Position numbers and translations under genes: made by a program. A stretch of DNA of 64,000 bases from JADLHS01 sp049840435 (GTDB taxonomy: Bacteria > Verrucomicrobiota > Verrucomicrobiia > Limisphaerales > JADLHS01). Below, piece by piece: positions 45,500-54,774 of this stretch. The stretch is from contig JASGKY010000044.1 of NCBI GenBank assembly GCA_049840435.1, forward strand, positions 186,001-250,000, in the 5' to 3' direction. The first letter of the stretch is position 1; every line of letters begins with the position of its first letter. Under the pieces are notes generated by a model that saw only the letters and a list, made by a program, of their open reading frames with translations, made no database searches and was not told the DNA's origin.

Positions 45500-45527
45500 C
45501 GCCCCTGCTTGGAATCAAGCAGGGGCG
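45500..45527 (-). terminator. Intrinsic terminator after MCP4
   Basis: Twelve-base stem (CGCCCCTGCTTG / CAAGCAGGGGCG, 45500-45511 and 45516-45527) with a four-base loop, followed on the minus strand by TTTTGTTTT. It lies 18 bases past the MCP4 stop, so it would end the MCP transcript before the OprB-like gene. Confidence 0.9.
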
Positions 45528-45545
45528 GATGAAAGCGTCGATCGC

Positions 45546-47204
45546 TTAAAAGTCCTTGAACGCGTCCTTCGTCGCAGGTGCGGCAGAGCCGGAGCTGGTT
45601 TGCAACGACGCGCCAAAAGCGGCGTGCGCTTCGTCCCGGTTTGCGGCCAGCATCGGCTTGGCTTTCGTGACAGGGTTGCCGGACTTGACCGCAGGTAGCG
45701 GCGCGCGGGACGCCGGTTTCTTGGTGCTGTTGGCAGCGACTGGCGTGTAGGAAGCGGCGGGTGATTGCGTGCCGGCCACAAGCCGTTGCAGATCGGTGAC
45801 GATGCTTTGCAACATCTGTGCTTGCGCCGTGAGTTCTTCCGAAGCGCTTGCGCTTTCTTCGGCGCTCGCGGCGTTGGATTGCGTGACGGAATCCATTTGG
45901 CTCATCGCCATGCTGATCTGACTGATGCCCTGCTTCTGTTCGTTAGAAGCGGCGGCAATTTCGGCGACTAAATCGTCCACCTGTCGGGCTTTAGCGACAA
46001 TTTCCTGCAAGCTCGCGGCAACCTTGGCGCTGATGGCGACGCCTTGTTCGCTTTGTTGAATCGCATCCGCGATCTTCGTCGCAGTTTCCTTGGCGGCCAC
46101 GGCACTGCGTTGAGCCAGGCTACGGACTTCATCGGCCACGACCGCGAACCCCGCTCCGGCTTCACCCGCCCGAGCGGCTTCCACGGCGGCGTTCAAGGCG
46201 AGCAAATTGGTCTGGAAGGCGATCTCGTCAATTGTCTTGATGATGCGTGCAATGTTATCGCTGGAAGTCTTGATGCCACCCATGGCGTTGGTCATCTCGG
46301 TCATGTTGACCGCGCCATGATCGGCGGCTTGGCGGGTTTGCGCAGCCAACGACTTCGCGTTGTCGGCGTTTTCCGCGTTGCGCTTGATCATGCTGGAAAT
46401 CTCTTCGAGCGACGCGCTGGTCTCTTCAAGCGAGGCGGCTTGTTCGCTGGCTCCAGCGGCGAGCGTCTGGCTCGTGCTGGACAGTTCGGTTGAAGCCGAG
46501 GTGACCTGATCCGCGCTGCTGCTGAGGGTTTGCGCGGCTTCGCCCAACTGCCGGTTGATGCGGCGAACGGTGAAAACTCCAATCCCGGCCCCGATCAATA
46601 GGGCGCTGATGCTCACGACGAGAATGGCAGTGTTTGCATCCTTGGTGCTCCCGACGATTTCATCGCAGGCGGTGTCCAGTTGTTTGGTTTCGTCGTCCCA
46701 CATTTCGTTCAAGGCCGTCAGGTAGGCTTTGTATTTGGGGTCCAGTTCGGCGCGGGCGGTGGCATAGACTTTGGCGGAAGCTTCCGCATTGGTGGCGGCG
46801 CGGCTTTGGGCCAAGATGGCTTTGCGCACTTCAATGTAGGCGGCACGGGCGGCCTGCAAGGAAGCCAGCTCCTTTTTCGTGTGCTCGTCGTTTGCCAGAT
46901 GTTCCAGTGCCTCGTACGCCTTATTGTTGAGCTCGGTGCTGGCGGCCATCTCTGTCTCAATCGCTTTCATGTCTTCGGGAGTAGGCGAATACATGTGTTT
47001 GAACACGAGTCCGTAATTCTCGGACACGATTTCTTTGACCGTGGCGACGGCTTGTAATGTCGGCACGTTTTCCTGATCAATCGTAGTCGCGTCTTTGAAG
47101 ATTCCGGTCAATTCCACCTTGGCAAAAATTCCCAAGCTTACCAAAGCCAGTAGAATTGCGCCGATCGCCAGCGCCAGTCGTTTTCCAATCGTCCAATTGC
47201 TCAT
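45546..47204 (-). CDS. Methyl-accepting chemotaxis protein MCP4 with four-helix-bundle sensor
   Basis: A 552-residue receptor. The start MSNWTIGKRLALAIGAILLA begins the 4HB_MCP-type sensor: TM1, a ~170-residue helical periplasmic bundle, TM2 (ILVVSISALLIGAGIGVFTV). The signalling hairpin has the universal tip FQTNLLALNAAVEAARAGEA and methylation-type sequences (QAASLEETSASLEEI). The C-terminus ends AFKDF, an aromatic-x2-aromatic pentapeptide like the CheR/CheB tether of enterobacterial receptors. The upstream frame to 47297 was rejected because it precedes TM1. It follows MCP3 by 255 bases and is closed by a strong terminator. Confidence 0.92.
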   Translation of the reverse strand: MSNWTIGKRLALAIGAILLALVSLGIFAKVELTGIFKDATTIDQENVPTLQAVATVKEIVSENYGLVFKHMYSPTPEDMKAIETEMAASTELNNKAYEALEHLANDEHTKKELASLQAARAAYIEVRKAILAQSRAATNAEASAKVYATARAELDPKYKAYLTALNEMWDDETKQLDTACDEIVGSTKDANTAILVVSISALLIGAGIGVFTVRRINRQLGEAAQTLSSSADQVTSASTELSSTSQTLAAGASEQAASLEETSASLEEISSMIKRNAENADNAKSLAAQTRQAADHGAVNMTEMTNAMGGIKTSSDNIARIIKTIDEIAFQTNLLALNAAVEAARAGEAGAGFAVVADEVRSLAQRSAVAAKETATKIADAIQQSEQGVAISAKVAASLQEIVAKARQVDDLVAEIAAASNEQKQGISQISMAMSQMDSVTQSNAASAEESASASEELTAQAQMLQSIVTDLQRLVAGTQSPAASYTPVAANSTKKPASRAPLPAVKSGNPVTKAKPMLAANRDEAHAAFGASLQTSSGSAAPATKDAFKDF

Positions 47205-47459
47205 ACGTCTCGTTAGTATTGTGGTTCTTGATGCGGGGTATGGGTTCACCGCTGTCGGGGGGCGAACGCACCGCCGCGTCCAAGGATATATCGACACAAT
47301 TTGCGGATACTTGACTTAAAGTCTGCAAGTCTAAGCCGAGATTATCATGAAGATTGGATGATAATTAGGCTAAACTGTCATGGTGCGTGGGCCAAGCCGG
47401 AGTGACCCTGCGGTTACCGAGTCTAAAGCTGCCAAGTTCTTCTGGCATGAAAGAATGCG

Positions 47460-49037
47460 TTATTTGCCGAGCAACTGGGCGGAGCGTGGTTTTGCTTTGT
47501 TGGCCGCCATGAAGGCCGCGGCCGGATCATCCACATCAGGGGTTTCTATATTGGACTGAGAGGAGGATTTTTGTTTGTCAGACGGCAGTGAATCCAAGGT
47601 CGCTGTAGCTTCACTCGCCCCATTGCCGCCGACCAAGCGATCCAGTTGTGTCACCACTTCGGTCAACACGCCCGATTGAGTCTGCAAGCCAGAAGCCGAA
47701 GTGGCCAATTGCCGAGCGTTGGCGGCGGCGATCTGGGTTGTGCCGTCCATGCTGCTGACAGCGGCGCTGATCTGGCCGATGCCTTGGGTCTGTTCACTGG
47801 AGGCCGTGGCGATTTCGCCGATGAGATCATCCATCTGCCGGGCTTTGGTGACGATTTGCGTCAGGCTGTTCGCGACCTTTTCGCTAAGGACGACGCCGCG
47901 CCGACTCTTCTCAATCGAGTCTTCGATCTTGCTCGTGGTTTCGCGGGCCGATTGCGCGCTGCGTTGGGCGAGGGCGCGCACTTCATCCGCGACCACGGCA
48001 AAACCCGCGCCTGCTTCACCAGCGCGAGCCGCTTCGACGGCGGCGTTGAGCGCGAGGAGATTTGTCTGGAACGCGATCTCATCAATGCTCTTCACAATCT
48101 TGGCGATGTTGTCGCTGCTGGACTTGATGGCGTCCATGGCCTGCGACATCGCCTGCATGTCTGTCGCGCCGGTTTCTGCTGCGGACCGGGTCTGGTTGCC
48201 GAGGTCCTTGGCCGTCTGCGCGCCGGCGGAAGTGCGTTTGATCATGCTGGCGATTTCTTCCAGTGAGGCGCTGGTTTCTTCCAAGGATGCGGCCTGCTGG
48301 CTTGCACCGGAAGCCAGCGACTGGCTGGTGGTAGAATATTCTTCCGATCCATCCGCCAACATGCCGGCGCTGGCACGCAGATTGGTGGCGATGCTTTTGA
48401 GCTGGCGCGACAACGTGATGCCCACCCAGATCATGACCGCCGCGACACACAAAGCTCCGACACCCAAGGCCGCGGTGATCGTGGTGAAAGAATGGCGATT
48501 GCGCTGCTTCATCTGTGCCGCCGCCGTGCCGGTGCTTTCGTCAGCCAACGCGATGATCTGGCGCAAGGTGGCTTCATACTTGTCCCGCGCCGGAACATAC
48601 TTGGTGAAATAAATCTGCTTTGCCTTGTCTGCCTTTTCTTCCGCCACCGCTTCGAGCAGTTCAGTGTCCAGCGGGCGCAACGTCTGGGCGTCCAGTTCGT
48701 TCAATTGCGCGATCAATTTTTGAGTCGCACTGCCCGGTGGGACGAGGCCTTCCATCTCTTTCAACACGGCGAGATTTGCATCGTACGCGGCGATCTTCCG
48801 TTCGCCCGGTGGCCCAACAATGCTCCCCGGGTCAATGATGATGGCCTTGCTCGCGTCGTCCTGCGTAAGCAGATGACTGAGGCTGGTGACAGCGAGCGTC
48901 TTGATTTGATGCGCGCGGACGAGGGCTGCGGAATTATCCCGCAAGCCACCCCACGTCAGAAACGCGACGCAGACGCCCATGACCGCCAACGGAATCAGGC
49001 CGAGGTACAGCTTGGTAGCGAACGAGAGATTTCTCAT
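47460..49037 (-). CDS. Methyl-accepting chemotaxis protein MCP3
   Basis: A 525-residue receptor with TM1 (LYLGLIPLAVMGVCVAFLTW), a ~160-residue helical periplasmic sensor of no named family, TM2 (ITAALGVGALCVAAVMIWVG) and a standard signalling hairpin (FQTNLLALNAAVEAARAGEA). It ends LLGK, with no pentapeptide tether. It starts 27 bases after the cupredoxin gene and is therefore almost certainly co-transcribed with the cupredoxin and the cytochrome c peroxidase. This suggests that its ligand or redox partner is related to them, but that is inference. Confidence 0.9.
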   Translation of the reverse strand: MRNLSFATKLYLGLIPLAVMGVCVAFLTWGGLRDNSAALVRAHQIKTLAVTSLSHLLTQDDASKAIIIDPGSIVGPPGERKIAAYDANLAVLKEMEGLVPPGSATQKLIAQLNELDAQTLRPLDTELLEAVAEEKADKAKQIYFTKYVPARDKYEATLRQIIALADESTGTAAAQMKQRNRHSFTTITAALGVGALCVAAVMIWVGITLSRQLKSIATNLRASAGMLADGSEEYSTTSQSLASGASQQAASLEETSASLEEIASMIKRTSAGAQTAKDLGNQTRSAAETGATDMQAMSQAMDAIKSSSDNIAKIVKSIDEIAFQTNLLALNAAVEAARAGEAGAGFAVVADEVRALAQRSAQSARETTSKIEDSIEKSRRGVVLSEKVANSLTQIVTKARQMDDLIGEIATASSEQTQGIGQISAAVSSMDGTTQIAAANARQLATSASGLQTQSGVLTEVVTQLDRLVGGNGASEATATLDSLPSDKQKSSSQSNIETPDVDDPAAAFMAANKAKPRSAQLLGK

Positions 49038-49064
49038 ACCACAAGCAGAGGTTGTAGCGGTGGG

Positions 49065-49391
49065 TTATTTCTTCACCGTGACCGTTAGTTTCATTTTCGG
49101 ATGGATGGCGCACCGAACTTCCGTGGTGCCTTCCTCGGTGAAATCGACCGTGGAAGATTCGCCGGGCTTCTGCACCTTGATGGTGAACGCGTTCGCCTTT
49201 GAGGTAGAGAAAACGTTGTGGGTTACCTCGTCGTCGTTTTGGAACACGACTTTTTCTCCGGGCTTAATGGTGATTTCGGTCGAGGAGAACTCGCGATCCT
49301 TCTGAGTGACCTTGGTTTCTCTGATGGCTTCTGCCCAGGCAACCAGGGCCAAGCCCGCCAGACAGGTGATGATGAGGATTTTTCGTTTCAT
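49065..49391 (-). CDS. Periplasmic cupredoxin (plastocyanin-like)
   Basis: A 108-residue protein with a signal peptide (MKRKILIITCLAGLALVAWA). A complete type-1 copper site is visible: His in DEVTHNVFST and the C-x2-H-x3-M-type loop CAIHPKMKL. It would carry electrons in the periplasm. It lies 21 bases after a di-heme cytochrome c peroxidase and 27 bases before MCP3 on the same strand. The pair peroxidase/cupredoxin is a natural electron donor-acceptor set; its insertion between two chemoreceptor genes is striking. Confidence 0.88.
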   Translation of the reverse strand: MKRKILIITCLAGLALVAWAEAIRETKVTQKDREFSSTEITIKPGEKVVFQNDDEVTHNVFSTSKANAFTIKVQKPGESSTVDFTEEGTTEVRCAIHPKMKLTVTVKK

Positions 49392-49412
49392 GGGAGGATT
49401 CGAGTTGAGGGT

Positions 49413-50492
49413 TTATTTGGGGAGTACGGGCAAAGTCACGGCGGGGTCGGGGCTGGTCAGCGTGTGCATGAATGCGCACAGCGCCTTGATTTCATCGTCG
49501 CTCAGACTGAGAGGCCGGACGTGAATGTCGAGGCTGGTGCGTTTGATGTCGCCGCCACGATTATAGAAGCGGACGACCTGATCGAGCGTGCCTTCCGAGC
49601 CATCGTGCATGTAGGGCGCACGTTGATCCACGTTGCGCAGGGTTGGCGTCTTCTTGGCGAACTGCACGCCTTCCACTTGCGGCAACTGTTCGCCCCGTCC
49701 GCGGTCTTCGCTACGCAAGCCGATGTCATGGAAACCGTCGTCGGTGAAATTCCAGCCGGAGTGACATTGATAACATTCCGCCTTGGTGTTGAAGAGATCG
49801 AAGCCGTGCTTGGCGGTTTCGGAGATTGCTGCTTCGTTGCCTGCAACCCAGGCGTCGAATGGTGCGGGGGCTGAAATTACGGTGCGCTCAAAGTTGGCGA
49901 TAGCTTTGGCCACAGTGCTCTCGGTGATGCCTTCGCCGGGATACGCTGCTTCAAACATCGGCGTGTAACCGGCTACGGCCTTGACCTTGGCGAGCATTTG
50001 GTCGAGCGGCAGATTCATTTCGCCGGCGGCCTTGATTGGGCCGAGTGCCTGCTCTTCCAGTGAAGCGGCGCGCCCGTCCCAGAAAAATAACTCGCCATAG
50101 GCGACGTTGAGAATCGTCGGCGTGCGCCGGCCCAAAGTTTTCATGTTGTGTCCAACGGCGCGTGGCAGACCGTCGCCCCACGCGAAGGACGGATTATGAC
50201 ACGAGCCGCAGGAGGTGATGCCGCTGGCGGAAAGGCGCGGATCGAAGAAGAGCGCTTTGCCTAATTCAACGCGGGCGGGCGTGTGGATGTTGTCTGCCGG
50301 CGTGGGAATCTTGGTGGGACGTTTGTATTTCAAACGCGCCGCCGCGCGATCATAAGGTTTGGCGGAGGTTTCGACCGCAGAGGCGACCATCCAGCCGCAA
50401 GCCGTCAAGAGGAGGCCAGCGCCAAGGATCGCCAGGCGCGGCTTGCTGCCGGACCAAGGCCGATTTTCGGACCCGATGTTGGGGTTTTTCAT
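49413..50492 (-). CDS. Di-heme cytochrome c peroxidase (CcpA/MauG family)
   Basis: A 359-residue periplasmic protein with two heme-c sites: SCGSCHNPSFAWGDG (residues ~92-106) and AECYQCHSGWNFTD (residues ~237-250). The N-terminus is a membrane anchor or signal. Conserved features RRTPTILNVAYGELFFWDGR and APYMHDGSEGTLDQVVRFYN match the bacterial peroxidase family. It reduces hydrogen peroxide using electrons from small cytochromes or cupredoxins. It begins 37 bases after MCP2 and ends 21 bases before the cupredoxin, within a continuous minus-strand run. Confidence 0.9.
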   Translation of the reverse strand: MKNPNIGSENRPWSGSKPRLAILGAGLLLTACGWMVASAVETSAKPYDRAAARLKYKRPTKIPTPADNIHTPARVELGKALFFDPRLSASGITSCGSCHNPSFAWGDGLPRAVGHNMKTLGRRTPTILNVAYGELFFWDGRAASLEEQALGPIKAAGEMNLPLDQMLAKVKAVAGYTPMFEAAYPGEGITESTVAKAIANFERTVISAPAPFDAWVAGNEAAISETAKHGFDLFNTKAECYQCHSGWNFTDDGFHDIGLRSEDRGRGEQLPQVEGVQFAKKTPTLRNVDQRAPYMHDGSEGTLDQVVRFYNRGGDIKRTSLDIHVRPLSLSDDEIKALCAFMHTLTSPDPAVTLPVLPK

Positions 50493-50529
50493 TCTGAGTT
50501 GGGGGTTGGGGTGGAGGGAGGAGATTCAT

Positions 50530-52089
50530 TTACCGCTGGGCCAGAGTGCGGGGCTTGGCTTTTGGGGTTGAAGCGGCTGTGTTGAAGCTGCTTTCGGCCT
50601 GATCCAATCCGAACGGTTGGGGGTCGGCCGAAATTTGTTCGGCGTGGGAGGTTGCCTTGCCGGATTTTTCTTCGCCGACGAGTTGCGTCAGGGCGGCGAT
50701 GCCTCCGCGCAAGCTGGTAGATTGATCCTGTAATTCCACTGCTGCCTGGGCGATGGCGCTGGAGTTGGCCGCCGCAGATTGGGTGACGCGATCCATCTGC
50801 GATACAGCAGAATTGATCTGGACGATGCCCTGGCTCTGTTCGTTGGTGGCTACGGCGATCTCGTTGATCAACTCGTCCATCTGGCGGGCTTTGCCGACGA
50901 TTTCGGTGAGACTGGCGTTGACTTTGGTGCTGATCGCCACGCCGTGCTGGCTCTTGGTGATCGAGTCTTCAATCTTGTCCGCCGTCTCCTTGGCCGCTTG
51001 CGCGCTGCGTTGGGCGAGCGCGCGGACTTCGTCAGCCACGACGGCAAACCCCGCGCCCGCTTCCCCGGCCCGGGCGGCTTCGACCGCAGCGTTCAACGCC
51101 AGCAAATTCGTCTGGAAGGCGATCTCATCAATCGTCTTGATGATCTTGGCGATGTTGTCACTGGATGTCTTGATCGCCAGCATTGCTTCCGACATGGCTT
51201 GCATGTCGGCAGCTCCGGCATCAGCAGCGCTGCGGGTGGCCGAGCCGAGTTCGCGCGCCGCCGTTGCGTTCGTCGCGGTGCGTTTGGTCATGCTGGTCAT
51301 CTCTTCGAGCGACGCGCTCGTTTCTTCCAATGATGCCGCGGACTCGCTGGCTCCGGTGGCGAGTTGGTGGCTGGCGCCAGCCACGCTGGTGGCGGTCTGG
51401 CTGGCCGCGGCGGCTGTGGCAGACAGTTCGCGAACGATTTTGCGGAACGGTCCCGGAATGCTGCGCGCTACCACCACCGTCAATACTCCTAAAATCAAAA
51501 TGCTCACGCCTACAGCGATGAGTAGGACGCGACGGAATTGTGCGGCCAGCACGGCATTCGCGGTGCCGGCGGCATTGTTATCGGCTTCGATGGCATCACT
51601 GACGCCGCTCATCTTGCCTTCCAACGTCTCAAAAGAATGGAGAAAGTCCGGCATCAATGCTTGGGCCGCCGCCAGGTCTTTTCCGGCGGTCGCCACAATC
51701 GTTTCGGCGCTCTTGATATAATCCTCGAGTGGAACGGCCACTTCATTCACAGCAGTGGTCGCCGCCGGGGAAAGTTTCATGGCCCGCAGCGCCGTGATTT
51801 GTTCGCGAAAATGTCCGGCATGCTCGGTCAGACTGGTGACGGTCTCTTGGATGTAGGCGGTGTTCTTCGTGGTCGCGCCATACAGGGCAGCCAAGACGTC
51901 CGCGCGGAGTGCATCGTGCATCATGTCGGCCTCCAGTTGATTGCGGAGCGCCTCGGTGGCTGTTTGCATTTCCGACTGGTTGGCGAGCACGCGATGACAT
52001 TGCCGCCACGCCACGCCACCCGCTCCGCATAACAGCAACAACGCCGTAAGCGAGATGATTGAGATCTTTTTGATGATGGCTGAGTTCAT
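50530..52089 (-). CDS. Methyl-accepting chemotaxis protein MCP2
   Basis: A 519-residue receptor: TM1 (IISLTALLLLCGAGGVAW), helical periplasmic sensor (~150 residues), TM2 (VLLIAVGVSILILGVLTVVV), then a HAMP-like junction and signalling hairpin (FQTNLLALNAAVEAARAGEA). It ends KPRTLAQR with no pentapeptide. Its stop lies 37 bases before the cytochrome c peroxidase, so the two are probably co-transcribed. The sensor has no family name that I can assign. Signalling-domain sequence is close to that of the other three MCPs, so they likely form mixed arrays with one CheA and CheW. Confidence 0.9.
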   Translation of the reverse strand: MNSAIIKKISIISLTALLLLCGAGGVAWRQCHRVLANQSEMQTATEALRNQLEADMMHDALRADVLAALYGATTKNTAYIQETVTSLTEHAGHFREQITALRAMKLSPAATTAVNEVAVPLEDYIKSAETIVATAGKDLAAAQALMPDFLHSFETLEGKMSGVSDAIEADNNAAGTANAVLAAQFRRVLLIAVGVSILILGVLTVVVARSIPGPFRKIVRELSATAAAASQTATSVAGASHQLATGASESAASLEETSASLEEMTSMTKRTATNATAARELGSATRSAADAGAADMQAMSEAMLAIKTSSDNIAKIIKTIDEIAFQTNLLALNAAVEAARAGEAGAGFAVVADEVRALAQRSAQAAKETADKIEDSITKSQHGVAISTKVNASLTEIVGKARQMDELINEIAVATNEQSQGIVQINSAVSQMDRVTQSAAANSSAIAQAAVELQDQSTSLRGGIAALTQLVGEEKSGKATSHAEQISADPQPFGLDQAESSFNTAASTPKAKPRTLAQR

Positions 52090-52450
52090 TGAGTTGGGGC
52101 GATTTAATCCACCAGTATGATCGGGCTTTCAAAGCAGCCGGTCGCATTTCCGGAACGGGATGGTTCCGGTGACGGAGCTGGGCAACTGCGGCAGCTCTTT
52201 TCAAGCAAGCGCGGCATGGGGCGCACTGTTGTCATGCAGGGTGCTATCGTCACAACACGTCAGCTAATTAAGCCTTTAAGTGAAGTTCTTTTAATGTTTG
52301 TTATGACTGCCGGACCTTTGGGCTGACATCGGCAAAAGTGAGCGAATAGACCACCGATCAGTGAATGGTGGATGAGCCAAAAAATCCCGCAGTGCGAAGC
52401 TGGGGAAGCCCCGTCAGCATCGCCCCGTGGTCTGGAAATGCAGACTTGGT
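52090..52450. other. 361-base gap between MCP1 and MCP2 without a convincing gene
   Basis: Both strands lack a frame with family sequence. On the minus strand, just past the MCP1 stop, a GGGG-CTT-CCCC stem is followed further on by a T6 tract, giving a weak terminator candidate. An AT-rich stretch near 52260-52310 (AGCTAATTAAG, TTTTAATG) could hold the promoter of MCP2. The sequence was compared with known c-di-GMP riboswitch patterns by eye and did not match. Confidence 0.5.
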
Positions 52451-54069
52451 TTAGAAGTCTTGGAAAGTGGGGCGGACGAGTGCTTTACTCGTCGGTTCGG
52501 CGGGCATGGGAATGCTGCCAAAGGCGTCATCGCGACTGTCCGTCAAAACAGGTTTCGTGGCGGTCTTGACGGGGGCAGTGGGCTGTTTGGGTTTGCCACC
52601 AGCGCGTACGCTTTTCTTAAGCGGTGCGGGTGGGAGCGGGGCGGCTTGGTCGGCACTCGTGGCAGCTACAGCATGTCGTCCAACCAACTGATTAAGTTGC
52701 GTGACCGTCTGGTTAAGGGCGGCGGCTTGCTGACGCAGTTCTGAGGTCGAATCGGACATTTGATTGGCGGAGGCGGCAGCGGTCTGCGTCGTGGTGTCAA
52801 TCTCACGGACCGCGGCATTGATCTGCATGATGCCTTGGTTCTGCTCGTTGGCGGCTTGGGCAATCTCGCCCAGCAACTGATCCATCTCCCGCGCCTTGGC
52901 GGTGATGCCTTGGAAGTTGGCAGAGACGCGGCCACTGAGCTCCACCCCGCGCTGGCTCTTGTGGATGGAATCTTCGATCTTCGGCGCAACATCTTTGGCA
53001 GCTTGCGCACTGCGTTGCGCGAGGCTGCGGACCTCGTCGGCGACGACGGCGAAACCCGCGCCGGCTTCCCCGGCCCGGGCGGCTTCCACCGCGGCGTTCA
53101 AGGCGAGTAAGTTGGTTTGGAAAGCGATCTCATCAATCACCTTGAGGGTCTTGGCGATGTTATCGCTGGAAATTTTGATTTCGTCCATGGCTTGCGTCAT
53201 GGCCTTCATATCGTTGCCGCCCGCTTCAGCAGCGGAGGAGTTTTGCGTGCCAAGCTCTTTCGCGCTCTGGGCGTTGGCGGCAGTGCGCTTGGTCATGCTG
53301 GTGACCTCTTCGAGAGCGGCACTGGATTCTTCCAAGGCGGCGGCCTGCTGATTGAAGCCGTCCGCCATGGACTGGCTGGTGTGCGAGAACTGCTGCGCGG
53401 TCTGTGCGAGATGCTGGCTGGAATCTGCAACGGCAGTGCAAACGGTGTGCAAGGCCCGCAGGATGTAAACTTTGAGCCGCCAGCCCGCGACCAGCAATAC
53501 CAAGATGGCTGCGCCGACAAAGAGGCTCTGGCGTTGCGCAGCGCGCAGGACTTGGGTCTCTTGTTTTTGCAGGTCGGCCAGGGACTTTTGCTCCACGGCT
53601 TCGCGAACTTTGCCGAGTTCGTTCTGCACTTCTTCATGGCGGGTGACCGCCTTAGTGAAGAAGGTCTGGTAAGCTCGGCGTTTTGCCCGCGCAAGACTTC
53701 ATCCAGCACGGCGTTTTCGGCCTGCAACATTTCCTGATACTTGGATTTCAACCCGGCCGTGCTGTTTTCTCCGTTGGCAATGACTTTGCCGGCATCCTCT
53801 TGTTGTTTGCGCAAAGGCACGATGGCCTTCTCCATTTCATCCGGATCTTTGAGCCGGAGAAATTGTTGCACACTGTTGTGGAGGCCGTCGATCGAGTCCT
53901 GCAGGTTGGAAGCGGACTTGAGCTGCTCAATCGTCTGCGTCGTTACGGCGGCGGAACGACGCAGTGATTGGCGGTGCAGGACCGTAAACACGACTGTCAC
54001 TGCAATCATCATTACGGCAAAGGCCGCCAACAACAGATTCAAGCCGCGGGAGATGTTGAAGTGTTTCAT
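52451..54069 (-). CDS. Methyl-accepting chemotaxis protein MCP1, one frameshift
   Basis: About 539 residues after restoring one missing base near 53668. The N-terminal frame reads TM1 (LNLLLAAFAVMMIAVTVVFT) and a helical sensor up to QNAELT; the other frame continues QTFFTKAVTRHEEVQNELGK and on through TM2 to the signalling hairpin (FQTNLLALNAAVEAARAGEA). A single C lost from ACCAG explains the break. The C-terminus ends RPTFQDF, whose last five residues fit the aromatic-x2-aromatic CheR/CheB tether. It lies 46 bases after a secreted Cache-like protein, a likely ligand-sensing partner. Confidence 0.85.
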
Positions 54070-54115
54070 AGGAAGTCGGGTTTACGGTATGCAGATACGA
54101 ATCGGTGGAAGCGGG

Positions 54116-54667
54116 TTATTCCGCTTTGAGCTTGGTTAGATCCAAGCCAACCACGAGCGAGCCGATGGCCTTGTCACCGTCGAGCACCGGTACGGACACT
54201 TGGATTTGGCGCAAGCCGGTGGATTCATCCACTTCCACCGCACCTTGCCACGTCTTGCCGGTCATGGGCACGTCGTGTTTCGGTTTGCCTTTGTGACTCC
54301 AGTTCGAGGGCTTGGTAAGGAAGGCGACCTTGGTGCCGTCCGCGGAGGAGAGGAACGCTTCACCGACGGATTCTGTTTTCTTGGCCTTGAGCACGGTGGC
54401 GGCTTCGTTTTTGGTGAAACTGCGCACGAGCGGGTCGAGAATGCCGAGCCCCTTCCATTTGTCTTGCGTCATGTCCGCGACTTCTGCGGGCGCTTTTTCG
54501 TTTTGCGCCTTGACGGCTTTCACGATGGTGGCGTCGGCGGCCCAGGTTTTGATTGCTTCGATCTTGGCGGTGATCTTGGTTTGTGTGTCAGCGTCGAGGT
54601 CCTCAGCGCGCACGGCGGAGGTAAGACAGGCTGCGAGAGCAATGAGGGTAAGCAGGGTCTTTTTCAT
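54116..54667 (-). CDS. Secreted stand-alone Cache/PDC-like sensor protein
   Basis: A 183-residue protein: signal peptide (MKKTLLTLIALAACLTSAVRA), then a single PDC/Cache-like fold. Visible features are the long first helix (TKITAKIEAIKTWAADATIV), LSSADGTKVAFLTKPSNWSH, and the last strands RQIQVSVPVLDGDKAIGSLV followed by VGLDLTKL. Cache folds usually sit inside transmembrane receptors; here the domain is soluble and unanchored. The ATG at 54667 is chosen because it starts the signal peptide. The close spacing to MCP1 suggests that the protein binds a ligand and presents it to that receptor, as periplasmic binding proteins do. Confidence 0.78.
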   Translation of the reverse strand: MKKTLLTLIALAACLTSAVRAEDLDADTQTKITAKIEAIKTWAADATIVKAVKAQNEKAPAEVADMTQDKWKGLGILDPLVRSFTKNEAATVLKAKKTESVGEAFLSSADGTKVAFLTKPSNWSHKGKPKHDVPMTGKTWQGAVEVDESTGLRQIQVSVPVLDGDKAIGSLVVGLDLTKLKAE

Positions 54668-54690
54668 AGTTGTGGTTTGGTTGTGATGGA

Positions 54691-54717
54691 AACCCGCCGC
54701 TACCGCAGCGGCGGGTT
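54691..54717 (-). terminator. Intrinsic terminator or attenuator between porin and Cache genes
   Basis: Eleven-base perfect stem AACCCGCCGCT/AGCGGCGGGTT (54691-54701 and 54707-54717) with a five-base loop. On the minus strand it follows the porin stop by about 57 bases and is followed by TTCCATC. The T run is poor, so partial read-through into the Cache and MCP1 genes is likely. Confidence 0.6.
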
Positions 54718-54774
54718 TAGGTTGATAATGGTTTGTGAGTATCAAATCGGTTTAGAGATGTGCTTTCCCCTTGA

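Noticed and set aside
50753..51721. 322-residue plus-strand open frame rich in Ala/Ser
   Set aside because: Antisense to the MCP2 signalling domain; the same shadow appears opposite MCP3 (47701-48612), which shows it follows from codon use.
52090..52450. c-di-GMP riboswitch in the MCP2 leader
   Set aside because: The conserved GEMM core could not be found on the minus strand; the region shows only a weak hairpin and an AT-rich stretch.
45546..54069. MCP cluster as a recent transposon-driven amplification
   Set aside because: No insertion sequence or flanking repeat is visible; sensor domains differ strongly and only signalling domains are alike.
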